This document shows positions 1-13,151 of a DNA stretch of 64,000 nt, piece after piece (the first letter of the stretch is position 1; each line of letters begins with the position of its first letter). The notes below the pieces were generated by a model. It was given only the letters and a program-made list of their open reading frames with translations, was not told where the DNA came from and ran no database searches. This stretch comes from Lumbricus terrestris (lineage: Eukaryota > Annelida > Clitellata > Crassiclitellata > Lumbricidae): assembly GCA_949752735.1 (NCBI GenBank), contig OX457036.1, positions 96,305,704 to 96,369,703 on the forward strand, written 5' to 3'. Both the position numbers and the translations under genes were made by a program.

Positions 1-1962
1 GGGTTTTTTCCACTAGATCTGGGGTTTTTTGCCTTCGTCTGGGTTTCTGGGGTTTTTTGGGCAAAATCTGGGTTTATTTTGGTGAGTTGACATTTTGCAC
101 TTACAACACATGAATATTCTGTGAAATTCAATGTAAAATGGTTGTGATACATAATTTTTCCACTAGTTTTAATTTTAAACTCCACAATCAAGATCTCATG
201 TTGTCAATTCACAAATAATTTATAACCTGAAGAATAGTTCTGCACAGAAATAAACCATTTTGACATTTCAAAATAGGTCAGGTCGCTCGTATCTAACCTT
301 GTTAAGCCGTATTACATCTATAACATGCATATATAGTTATACACTGTAGGTCAGGTTAATCCTCTAGTGGTATAGCATGTCTAAAGCCTTTGATAAAGTG
401 AATCACTTTACTTTGTTCAATAAACTAATGGACAGAAAGGTTCCTCGGGAGCTTTTGACCACACTTATAAGTTGGTATAGTCTGAGTGCAGCATTTGTGA
501 AATGGGACAACATTTTATCAGAGATGATAACCCTAACATGTGGGGTTAGGCAGGGTGGTGTTCTATCCCCGGTGCTGTTTGCTGTCTATGTGAATGACAT
601 TATTGAAAAATTAAGTAGGTCTAGTCATGGGTGTAGAATTGGCGATACTTACTTGGGATGTGTCATGTACGCAGATGATCTCATCTTAATTTCAGCATCG
701 CTGTGTGACCTCCAATCAATGGTTGATATTTGCTTTGCCGAGTTAAAAGGTATTGAGATGAAACTTAATGTAGCCAAATCTCAAGTTATAAGGATTGGAA
801 CACGGTTTCGTAATACATGTAAGTGCATTAAGGTCAATGGAGTAGATATCATTTTTGTTGACAAATTAAAATATTTGGGCTGTTTTCTGACTGCAGCCAA
901 GTCATTTAAAATTAGTCTGCATGAAATGCGTGTGAAGTTTTCCAGGTCATTTAATTCATTGTATAGTAAATGCTACAAACTCAGTGAACCAGTTTTGTTG
1001 CATTTAGTTGCTGCCCACTGTAAACCGTTTCTCCTTTATGGAATGGAAGCTGTGAGCCCTACCAAAAGTGAGCTGAACTCTTTAGAGTACACTTACAGCT
1101 CTGCAGTATGTAAAATTTTTAAAGTCTCCCATAGTAGTGTTGCATCTGTACTGCACTTCATGCATGAAATTAATATTACAGACTGCTGGTTATCCAGAAG
1201 ATTGCGTTTTATCCAGAAATGCCTTTCACACAACAATGTTGTTGTCAGTTTTGCATCAATCTTCTCTTACACGCCTTAAGTGTTTGAGCGCTTGTTATTT
1301 TCAGTGTATATATTCTTGTTGTGTATAACATTTGATATATGGTTTAGGTCAACCTAGAAGTCCTATGTATGCAAACTTTTATAATAAGGAAACTTAGTCT
1401 GTTTTCTGTCTTTAGTGCTATGCAGGCAGATATGCTGTCCTGTGAATGCTGTATTTCTTTGTTGTTTTATTAATTGTGCTACCATCATTTGGTGAATAAA
1501 AGATTGATATATAATAGCCAAGTTGTTGCAGAGTATTAAGGTTCTACGTGGTTGAAACGTTGGATTGTTGGTGTATTAAGAAATTTGGCTGGAAACCTCG
1601 GACAACTTTAAAACTTTGTAAACTTAAGCCACTTTTTGTGTTAAGTGCTTGCAACAAAGACCTTATAGTACTCTTATATCTTTGCTAGTTATTCTGGTAG
1701 ACTCGACCTGCTCGATTAAGCTTATTGTCAGTATGGATCCCGAGTCTCTGACAACTTTGACAATTGATATTTTTAAAGTTGTAGTTACATTTTATTCAAC
1801 TCTTTTGACTAATATTTTGTTAATCCTCATGCGAACAAGCGAAAAACCAACTTAATTTGAACAAAGGGGGTCTAAAATAGCTTAAATGAATAGTCTGGGT
1901 TTTTCTGGGTTTTTTTCGGAAGGAAATCTGGGTTTATTTCAGGAACCTCAGTGGCAACACTG
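1..1962. mobile_element. Right part of a T-rich hAT-like element with a nested LINE
   Basis: Repeated 'ctgggttttt' motifs at 1-80 and 1895-1945 bracket unrelated LINE sequence. The block ends with CAGTGGCAACACTG at 1949-1962. Element 24001-24297 has the same kind of terminus (GAGTGGCAACGCTG) and the same motif in reverse complement (gaaaaacccaag). I read this as one non-autonomous element whose left end lies outside the window, with a LINE inserted in it. The left end and target duplication cannot be seen, so assignment to hAT rests on the family resemblance only. Confidence 0.45.
377..1279 (+). pseudogene. 5'-truncated non-LTR retrotransposon reverse transcriptase
   Basis: An open frame of 300 residues reads as the palm, thumb and C-terminal part of a LINE reverse transcriptase. 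It begins inside the conserved SKAFDKVNH motif, then shows GVRQGGVLSPVLFAVYVNDI (about residues 56-75) and the catalytic YADD box (about residue 98). The first catalytic Asp region, the fingers and the endonuclease are missing, as expected of a 5'-truncated copy. After the stop at 1279 comes about 220 bases of 3' untranslated sequence with AATAAA near 1495. The frame is intact across the remaining part, so the insertion may be fairly recent. The clade was not determined. Confidence 0.85.
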
Positions 1963-3128
1963 AAGGGAGGTCATTCCTGGTCAACGGTCTTCCAAGAAAT
2001 ACTGCATCACAGAGAGCAGGCAGGTCTGCACAAAGGTCACCATCAAAAGCATTGTGTAGCCTATAGTGTACTGACCACAATTTCTATAGCATCGTCAGTA
2101 GCAGGCTACATCTAGAATACTTTACACACATACAAGGCCATAGCCAGGATTTTATTTCAGGGGGTTTATTCCACTGCGAGCAAGTCTACAAGCATTCGAA
2201 TCAACTGACCAGATGGTTTGGAGTTAAGCGTCATGAACTATCATAGCAGGTTCTAGACGGCAAATTACATTACGCAGTTCACATCACATAGTTCTTACAT
2301 CACATGTTCGTAAATTCACTATTTCATTTTTACAGTATTTCATGGGGGGGGGGAGGGGTGTTCAAACACCCCAAAACACCCCTAGTTACGGCCTTCCACA
2401 CATTATAATTACTAGAGTCAACATAAATCCCATGGACTCAATAGCAGCTACAGTTCTTAAACTGCTTAACTGCATGATGGATATTATAGCGCTGGTGTAG
2501 ATCTCTCTGGGTTGCATTCAGTACATTTAATAGGTCAACAAGATACAGACAAAGAATTAAGAGTAAGAACGGTAAGGGTTTGGATATGTGATGATCACGA
2601 TGATCCATAACTGTCTTGCCTGTGTAGAAAAAAATTCCATGCACAGCTACGCCAAGTAACTGATCTATCCTACATCTAAAACCATCTCTTGCAATCTTTC
2701 CACTTGGCTTTACTCAAAACTATCAAGTTTGAACGCCATCCACCTAATTTTTCTGTCTAAATCAACGTGCAACTCTTGACCTAGAAATTAGAATCAATTT
2801 CATCAACAACACCGGTTATCGATTCTGTTTTGACCAAGCATTGGCTAATAAGCTGGTTCCCGCAGCTTTGCTCTTCATGCGCTACAGGAATCATGAGATC
2901 AGAATAATTAAGGAGTTGAATACTCCAAATTAGTTATAGACTGAAGGGAAAGAAGTTGATCTGTTTTGTGAAAAACACAAGCAACATCTGATAGCAGACA
3001 TCTTTACTATGATATGTCACCCACAAGTAGATCCGAAAATCTTATCTTATTCCATAACATTAATAACACAGCGGGAGCAAGATCTGATTTCTTTAGCCTC
3101 AATGATGTTTTCGTATAACATACAAAAC

Positions 3129-3285
3129 CAGGGCTTCTTTTAAGGCATTTTAGAACTGCACAACCCATTCTGTCCCTTACCATCCTCCAAGGCATTTTAC
3201 TCCCAATCAGATACTGACCTTTTATAAATCATTTTTAACTGCACAGAAGCACAAATCCATTAGAACGGCACGCTGAAAATGCTTT
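3129..3285. mobile_element. Partial copy of the CAGGGCTG MITE family
   Basis: It starts with CAGGGCTTCTTTTAAGG and carries the family's 'gaactgcac' and 'aactgcacagaag' motifs. These are seen intact in 39675-39869 and 40209-40404. The right terminus is degraded, so the end coordinate is approximate. Confidence 0.55.
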
Positions 3286-4463
3286 GTATATAACTGCATC
3301 TCTCATGCCTTCTTCATGTCTTTTTAATAGTTGTCATTCTATGATGTGGTTTGGAAGTAAAATGCTAGTCATGCAAACATATCGTATAAATACACACGCA
3401 CACAAGTAATTGTCCCACTTCAAAATGCATTATCGCTCGACCACACTATAAAATGACAATCAAAACTCCGACCCTGATGGCAAGAAGACCCCAATGTGTT
3501 ATGGCCATTCAAAATAAGCAGTGGCAAATTATAAATTTACAGAAAATAGCCAGGTCACACTCACGCCTATACGGGAGATACTGAAAACCATGTAGCCTAT
3601 ACGCAAACATACACCGTATAATTAATTATAATCATATCGATCATCACAACACAATTATATGTGTCCCATTTGACCAAAACCAGGCGTAAGTCGCAACCAA
3701 ACTACCGAGACAATGACCAAAACTGTGATACCAAAATCAGTGTTTTTTAACTTATTAGTTTTCACTGAAAGTGATTCAAATGTTTTAAACACAATAAAAT
3801 AGAAAACAACAATTACTTAATTATTTTATATTTTATGGGTATTTTAAATGATTCTGTCATAGCTATTGCTTTAATAATTAAATGACTTTCCTGAACGTTA
3901 CCATTTTCCTGCGTTTAATACCCACGCTCGGCATAGCAAAATGACGTATACGTGTAAAAAGGCGACTTCTCTCTAGGATGTTGTGCAGCCTGTTCAGTCT
4001 TAAATGTCATTCAACCCTGAACATGGTTGCAAAGGGATTTTACATTTCACATTATACAAGCATTAAATGTATTTTCTTTGAATTCCAACTCAAACAGGCA
4101 AGCCATAGTTTTAGTCATAACTTTGGATGGGGTCATGACAGAAAAACAAAGTTTGTGTCGCACTATTTGAATTTTATGTGCAATAAACAACTTCATTCAT
4201 TCATTTACCTTTTAAGATGGTATGCAACACTTAAATTGAAAATAAATTTCAAGTCTGGTTTTGGTCAGATGGGCCAAATATACTCACGCAGTCCTAGCCC
4301 TCTGCACAAAATACACTGCTCAATTCTAGCAATAATCACCAGCATGCCTCATAAAAAAAACCATTCTAATTTTACAATTGCTTACAATCACAGAAGCGTG
4401 AGAACAATCATCATTTTTCATCGACATTTTACAACACCATTCCCAACGTCATCATCATCATCA

Positions 4464-7400
4464 TCACTTCTTCGCGTGCAGTACGGTTGCCGAGGGTGAC
4501 GGCAGGACCGGCGGATAGATGTTCGGCTTTGCTGAGAACATTTTCCCTCCGATGTTTATCTGAAATTTTGCATTTTTTATTACGAAGTCATTGTTTATCG
4601 TTTTCGGTTCGCCAGTCGCCTGGTCAAAGTCGTGAACGTATCCGAGGCAGATGTGACGGTCAAGACCGTATCCAAAAGCCGTTGAAGTCGTGAAGCCACA
4701 GAAGACGCCGTTGCGGTAGATTGGTTCCCCGCTCCACGGCCAAGGGTCCTCATCGTTGTGATCTTCAACGAGGAAGAGAACGAGTTTCTTTCGAATTCCC
4801 TCTGTCTTCTGCTTCATGAGGGCAGGGTAGCCGATAAAACCACCGATCTGCAGAAGGTAACAACAACTATATAGAAAGTGACAATGTTAATGTATAAGGC
4901 AAAAAACATCTTGACACGTCAAGGCCACAAATCAATTGATTCTAATCAAAACTAATGCTGTCATCTGGTGCAAAGTTTGATCCTGAGCCAAATCGATCAC
5001 CGCAATGTCGTTTTTGCTGGCTTGCCAGAGTGCAGTATCATTTGGCTTCAGGCGGTCATCAATGCTGACGCTTGCCCCGATCTTAACGATTAAAAAAGTA
5101 CAACCACAGTGATCAACACCAGTTTTCAGCGGCTCGGAATACGTGAGCGCATCAAATTCAAGCTCTGCATGATTGCCGATGCATAAATACGTCAACAACT
5201 GCGCACCACTCTACAACAACTGTGCACCACTCTACCTCGCAGACAACATCAGACCAGTGGCAGCAGCCGATCCTAGGTGTGGCGCTCTGCGTGTAAGAAC
5301 CGAACGTGGCTACCTGCATGCGCTTCATCTTTGTTCTGTCCTCACCTGTTTCTTGCAAGCGTCTTCGTGGTTATTGTAAGGCGCTATATAAATGTTCATA
5401 TACATACATATTACATAAATATATAGATACATTAACCCTTAGAACCTGATGGGCCGGTTTTCCAGCTTCTTATCCATAGAGTTACGGGAGCTCCGGGTTC
5501 AAAGGGTTAAAAGTCGCGGCCACGATCATCAAAGTCAGCTGATGTATACATTCCGGCAACAAAATCAAAATCAGGCGATTGGGCGTTTCAAGTCGCTGGC
5601 CACAAGCATGGAACATTGGAACAGTCTTCCATCACCGATACACGAGATAAAAAGCTTTTGTGCTTTTTAAAAACAGTTAAAACCTTATTTTCTATTGAAC
5701 TCTAACGCTGAATGTTGACAGTGTGTGTAAAGCACTCTAGATGTAGCTTGCTACTGACAATTACTAGTTCAAACAATTCATATGCAGGGTGTCAATAGGT
5801 AGACTCAAAGGAACATATGGTTCCGCCATCAGGGAAGCCAGTTGATAACCAATAATAATATGGTCTCCATTTTAATACAAAACATCCTCTGATAGTCATA
5901 TTATGAAAAAGTGTCAATAGCTAAAGATTGAAAATAACATACATCAAATTTGACTCTGTACTCGCGGCCACTCTCAAGCGGTGTAGTGCTTGGCAGAAGA
6001 TCAATGCCCCAGTAGGCAAAGAACTTTTCCGTCCTTAGAGCCCTCAGTGCATAGTATCCCGCGCTGTGTAGGCCGTAGTTCTTGCCAGCAGTCACCAATG
6101 AATCGTAGACATGAAGAGCAAACTGCGAAGATAATATCAATTAAAAATTATGCACAAATAAAATCACCATTTGAAATTAAATTAGTCACCATATAAATTT
6201 CAAATTGAGAGCTAAAAAAGTTTCCTTTCTGATGAATCTGTCATCCCTTGTTACGATGTTACTTAAAATTTAATATACTAGAAAAGTCCAAAATCAAAAC
6301 TAGATATCCTGTACTTGAATCAGACTTATCCAAATAAAACCTAACAAACGTAAACACATTCTAAATCCAAGCTTGACAATTTAAAAAATCTGAATTATAG
6401 ACCTAAATAACTAAACAGTGCCTCTATAAAAATTCTAATTTTTTTAGTAAGTTCTAGCTTTTTATTGACAGATTATCAACACATACAAAATCAACAATTT
6501 TCAAGTGATTGGTATACAAGTCAAAGGATCAGTACAAAAGGGTCAGCTGAGGCTGGATTGACCTCCTTCCTTTCTGGATACATTAGGAAGTATTAACAGT
6601 AGACAGAGATTAAACAGTCATTTAAATTTTTTCCTAAACAGTTTAATTGTTAATAGTGGTATCTACAAGTGTAACATACTCTAAAATAAAAAAAGCTTTA
6701 CCTGTACTTTAAAGCTAAGCGAAGGGAACATCCAATTCGGTATCACTGCCAGTGGCGTAGCAAGGTTTTTGGGGGCCCTTGTGCAGGGCTTCGGTGGTGG
6801 GCCCCTTCATTACTTGAACCTACTCGATTTCAGACAAAAAGGCCGTGCAAAAACGCCTGCATGGCTCTTTTGCGATAGACTCTATTTGCATTATTTCGAA
6901 CCCGAAATTAAATAAAACTTAAAACATTACAATTTTAATTATTTTCTCCCGTTAGTCTTTATAATCCCTATTTCTTCAGGCCACCAGAGAAAATTCAATT
7001 CGAGTACTTGACAAATTTATCAAGAAAATTGCTTCATCTGCTGAAGTATGAATTATTATCATCATCCACGCTTAAATTCTGTCAAACAGTTGGGTTAGTC
7101 TCGGTTGCTACGATAAGTCTAAAAGAATTTTTTTTAAAATCCGAAATGTAAAAATGTTCACTTGAACGAAATCCATTGCGAAAAAATAATTGAGATGCCT
7201 TCGTTCCTGAATCCTTTGGTAATGCAGCTGGTAGGCCTATACCACCATCCGAAGCTCTTCTCTGCTCGGTGTCAATATCCACCAGCACCTCGGCCCTGAT
7301 CAGCACTGACAACTAGTAACAGTACATGTAGACTTGATTATATTCTGAATATTTTGAATGTAGAAACTTGGCTCCGACCACCAGGGCCCGTGGTGCAGTC

Positions 7401-10400
7401 TGCACAATCCATTGCAACGCCACCTCCGTACAAGTAGATATAAACACATTCTGAATAATTCTTAAAATAAAAAAATCGCTCTGATCGCCGGGGGGCCCCT
7501 AAACAGCCGTGGGCCCTTGTGCACTGCACAAGCTGCACAACCCATTGCTACGCCACTGATCACTGCGTCAGATCAGAAAAGTTGTCCAAAGTGTTAATCT
7601 GCCTGTATGATGTCATTTCCATAGATAGGTGATGGCTTCAGGATAAATTTAGATCCATCAAGTTTATTATATTTATGCCATAAACGGTTAAAGACCATCC
7701 CATTTGATCAGCTGCCGTTTTCTTGCATGTAGGTCGGGGTACTGACAACAAGCTTTCTTGAAGAGGTGCTACATAAATAAATTGTCATATAGTAAAGAAA
7801 TCGCACCTCAGTTGGTATGTACAGATTCCAACCGTCTTCACCGGTGTGTGTCAGACGCATTGCTTTCACGTTACTTGCCATTCCAACATTGATTTCCTGT
7901 TAAAAAATAGGTCACATGGGGTAATGAAAACATTGAACAGATACAATGACAGGCAATCAGCATGCTTGGAATTAGTACCTTTCCACACAAGACTCGCTGC
8001 TTTTTTTCAACGTTAACTGATGGCTGCAAAAAAATTAAAAAAAGAGTATCAAATTTTCCTGAATTTTTTCTTCATAATCCCAACTTTAAAAAAATTAAAT
8101 TATCATTATTGTTGTACCTGCTTCTTTACCCACAAGAAATCTAGCAGACACTGGAAACTACTTTAAGGAAGGATTGCTATGGTAGCACTATTTTTGGTCT
8201 CTAAGCAACGCCAACCTTGTAAGTCATGTGCATGAAGTCACGCTTTCCGAGCGGGGTGTCGGTGAGCTCGGAGAGCAGTTCCTGGGCCTTGGGACCGATG
8301 ACGTTGATGGCAGTGTACATCGAAGTGACGTCATTAAGTTGGACCGTTCCATTCTTCGGGAGGTGGTCCTTCAACCACGCAAAGCTACGCATCTGCTGAG
8401 CTGTCGGTCCAATCATGAAATACCTGCGAAGGTAAAAGACAATGAGACAAATAGTCAGAGAACAAACACCACATTGCACTAATGACATCCTTAATAATAA
8501 CACTCATCACCATCATCGCCACCACCACCACTTCATTCCTGATGCCAGCAATTTCGTGGCAAATGGTACAAACAAACAATCACCATTTGACATAAATTTG
8601 TCATTTCTCAAGTCCTGTATGCCTCTCAACATTAGTCCCCATCTTGTTGGGTCCTCATTAACGTTGTCCTTCCAGTCTTACAAATAACAATAAAACTTTA
8701 TGATAATGAATTATTACTCTATTTACAAGTGCTCTCAATTATCATTAGTAATCTGTACTTGTTGTAACTTCTAACTGTTGTAGCCCTTACCTGTTGTAAT
8801 AACCTTTCCCTATTGCAATGACCTTTACTGGTTGACCATTACCTGCCGTAACCTTACCTGCTGTAGTAACATTTACCTGTCGTAACCTTTATCCGTTAGG
8901 ACCTTTACCTGTCGTACCCTTTATCTTCCGTAACCATTGTACCTGTTGTGTTCTAATCGGATAACAGAGCAGTCGTTCTCATATCCTCCGTGGTGGTTCT
9001 GTATTCCCGTGTGGATGATACTCCCAACAGCTTTGTCGACATCATTCGAGCAGACGTATTGCAGGAACTGCACAACTTCATGACCAGCCGACTATTCAAA
9101 CAACAAAACAAATTTAAACTTAAATTAAAATTCTTGCTGAGTATAACAGTCCAGTGGTTGGCATGCTTGAATGTCAACCAGGCTTGACCCCACCTGCCAT
9201 GGGCGCCCGCACATAGGGGCAAGAGGGGCCCATGCCCCTGGAAAATTGAAACCTAGTTTTAACTGCTACTTTTTGGTTTGAACAAATTTCTTCGCATTAA
9301 AGCACAAATGATACTAATGATACACAAAGTAAAACGGATAAATTTACATTTACTAGAAACCGCTATGAAAATAACCCATGTTCCTAATTTCCTGCCAGCG
9401 TTTATCATGCCAATGCTAACAAATTAAATGACCACTATGTTTGCCCCTCCAGCAAATATTTCTGCGGGCACCCATTCAACTAAGATGGCAAAATGCTTTG
9501 CAATTTCTGCACCACAGGAGCCTCAGTAAACTTGGCCATAACATGATCTCAACATTAGTTCGTACCGTTACAAATACACGTGAAAAAGGCGAAGATGACT
9601 GTGAAGATAAGAAACACACACACTAACATTTCTTCGCCGTCGTCGTGCTGCAGGGTTAGCCTAAAAACACGTTGGAACTCGTAATGAAACTATAGTCAAC
9701 ACAGCTCTGTATTGTATTTTATCTGTATTGTATTTTATCTGTATTGTATTTTATCTGTATTGTATTTTATACAATCACACGAGACAACTACCTATCAATC
9801 TAAAATTTGAGATTACTAAAAATAATACTGATAATAATAATAGTATTATTTATTAAGTACGTTTCTTATTAAGTATGATTAGAAAATGTTGAGATGATTG
9901 AAGCAACTGTCTCAGCACTTTGCTCATCACAATTTTTCTTCATCAGCCCAGTATAAATACACAGCAAATCTGCAACAAGGTCATCGTCAATTCACAGCTG
10001 ATAGTCTGCAAGTGTTCCGAAACTGTGGAAGAGTGAAGCTGAGAAGCTCAAGCCGCAATTCCTGCAAAAGACGATTCTGCCCAGAGTGGTCCACATAAGC
10101 AAAGCATCTCGGATTGGGTAGCAGCAACATACATGCGGGAAAAACCAGAAAGCCACTGGCAGCCAAGCGCAAATACCAGTGAATGAGGTGACATAAAGCA
10201 GGTAGGGTATAAAGGTATAAATGTGCTGTATTTACAAATCTATAAAGTGCGTCTCTCAGTGTACACCAATCAGAGACACTATGAGTGTGAAAGATACCAG
10301 AGAACAGAAAGTAGTGTTGGGACAGTGAAAAGATGTGCTTCGGATACCATTTAATAACGAAGAACGCCTAATTGAGAACCATTTAATAACGAAGAACGTG

Positions 10401-12146
10401 TAATTGGAGAACCATTTAATAACGAAGAACGCGTAATTGAGAACCATTTAATAACGAAGAACGCATAATTGGAGAGAGTGGATTGAAAAGTGCAGGACCA
10501 ACGAAGGCAAAAGTTCTGTGAGTTTTGGCCAAAGCAGTTTTTGCTCGTGAAACAATGAGATCATATCTGTCACATGAGTGTAGTGGATGAAGAGAGGATG
10601 CTCGAGTATGCAGGCAATGAGATCACAAAGATATTTTGGTGCTAGGCCCGAGTAAGACATGAAAATTAAAGTCTCTTGACCTTGATTCCAGCAGTGAGTG
10701 GAGCCAGTGAAGGAAATCATACACCAAAGAAAGAGGTGAGAGTAGTGAGGAAGTCTAGCAATTAAGAACGTATGAAGGAGTAAACATACGAGAGAGTTGC
10801 ACATAAGAATCAGAATTTTGAACTAAATGTGCTGGGGCATGGGAAGCCATGTAGAGTTTCCCACTTCTATGAGAACAGAAACAAACTCACACATTCGTCC
10901 CAAACCTCAGACTCAGATTTTCAAAGGAGAAACGCACAACACTCAAATGAATAAAATAAAAATAGTCTCAACACTGACCCTCAACTCGAATTTTGCAAAA
11001 GTCGACATGTCTATGAGACAGACCCCTTCGCGACACGCCCAGTACTCAGCACGAACGTTGTCGAACCAAGATGGCTTCCCGAAAGTTCCTTTCTGAGGAA
11101 GACCTGTCTCATGCAACTTATCTGCAAGGAATAATGAAACAGTCAACTTTGTTGCAAGGAAATTCTTTGTTTACATTATTAAGAAAACATGGGCAAATAA
11201 AGAATCCTTTGAAGGACAGTTTCTACGTTGGTGGAAAGGTCATTAGAAGTATCAATTTACATGTCCATATCAGCTAAAAGTCCATGAAAGGGTAGTTCTC
11301 TAAAAGCTCGGTTCAAAGGCCACTAAACCAAAAAAATTAAAAATTCTATATCAGTTCAAAGACTATTAAAGATATCATAAATTTCTGGGTCAGCTCAAAG
11401 ACCATTGAATGTTAAAAAGTCACCAATTCTATGTCAGTAGAAAGGTTCTAGAAGATCGCAAAAGCTTTCAGGTCAGTTCAAAGGTCACTAAAAAACAGAA
11501 AATGAAGAAGTTCTAGGTCGGTTCAGAGGTAGTTTTAAGGCCGGTGAATTAATGGATGGTAAGAAACATTTCATCTAGGTCAGTTCAAAAGCCATTAATG
11601 AAAAGTTCACAGCACAGTTTAAAGGTCGGTTCAAAGATAATTAAAGAATAGAAAATGAAAGGTCATGACGTACAGGCGTGGATGCCGTGAACACTGGCCG
11701 CCGGTTTTGGCATTGTCCAGACATTGTCTGAATCCTCATCGGTTTGACTGATGCTGTGGAAGTAGAGCGGGCGTTCGTATCCCATGCTCTGGCCAAACAC
11801 GGCGTACGGTTCGTTGCGGGTGAAGATGGCCGACGTTCGAAGGCGTCTTCCAGTGTCCCACCCGATCATATCCGCCTCCCAGTACGGGATCTGAGCCACC
11901 ACGCCTGCACAGTGACAATGATAGAACAGATGGAATTAGTCAGGGCTGAAATTGTATTGTATTATCTTTAAGTATTTATAAAGCGATTCTAATAGGGCGA
12001 TCCGTTCAGAAGCACTAAAAGTGTTTCTTCGGTATCCGGACTTTACCCCCCGGCCCATTACCCCCCGTAGGACATTACCCCCCTGCCATTAACCCCCGAT
12101 CTGCTTACATTTGAGGCTAGTTTATGTACGTTTGTATGTATGTATG

Positions 12147-12177
<31 letters not shown>

Positions 12178-13119
12178 TTATGCATGTATGTATGTATGTA
12201 TGCATGTAAATATTATGTAAGTCAGCATGTATGTATGTATGTATGTATGTAAGCAAAAAATACGGTGACCTGTCAAAATCGCGCATGACAAAAGCGCGCA
12301 GACAAATGCACGCAGACAAATGCGCGCGACGAAGAGCACATAGACCCAATACAAAGAAAAAAAATTTCATGGCCATCTAAACATACTGAAACAGATTGTT
12401 AGAAATATAGACAAAATGGGTAACCGTCAATAAAACTGTCAATATTAAGCCAAATATAGTTTGTAAACGGAGCGTTTCACATAAAAAATTGAAGCATTTA
12501 AGTGGAAATCTAGGCTCAACATATCCTAACATTATTGTTCTTGAAAGGAACATTTAATTCTAAACGCAATGAAACATAGACGAAACGCAGCAGAAGAAAT
12601 ACCCGAAAAAAGTTAATTGTAAACAAAATAAAAAAGACGAGTGAAAATCTAGTTATCTAAATACATCAGAATTTTTGCGCATTATATAATGTCTAATTAT
12701 CGTAAATAATTTCTCAGAAAGTTCATTAGTGATATATGGAAAACCTATGAAACACATATGAAACATTGTTATTTATAATTTTTATCATAATTTTTTGATC
12801 GTTGCGCGCTTTTTTGCACGCTTTTGTCTGCGCCCTTTTGACGGGTAAGGTCCCTGGTTGCGCGCTTTGCGTGCTATTGTCTGCGCGCATTTGTCATGCG
12901 CGCATTTGTTACGGCGCCAAAAAATACAGACGTACGTGCGTGCATACGTACATACGATTATGCATGCATAATTGCATATATATATATACTTACATACAAT
13001 ACATACATACTGACACTCATATATACTTACATACATACTTACATACATACATACTTATATACATACTTGAATACATACCTAAATACACAATTACATACAT
13101 ACATACATACATACATACG

Positions 13120-13151
<32 letters not shown>

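Noticed and set aside
4932..5198. 88-residue minus-strand frame between the last two PDPR exons
   Set aside because: It lies in intron 16 and the PDPR reading phase joins directly across it (RVKFD to IGGFIGYPAL). No family motif was recognised.
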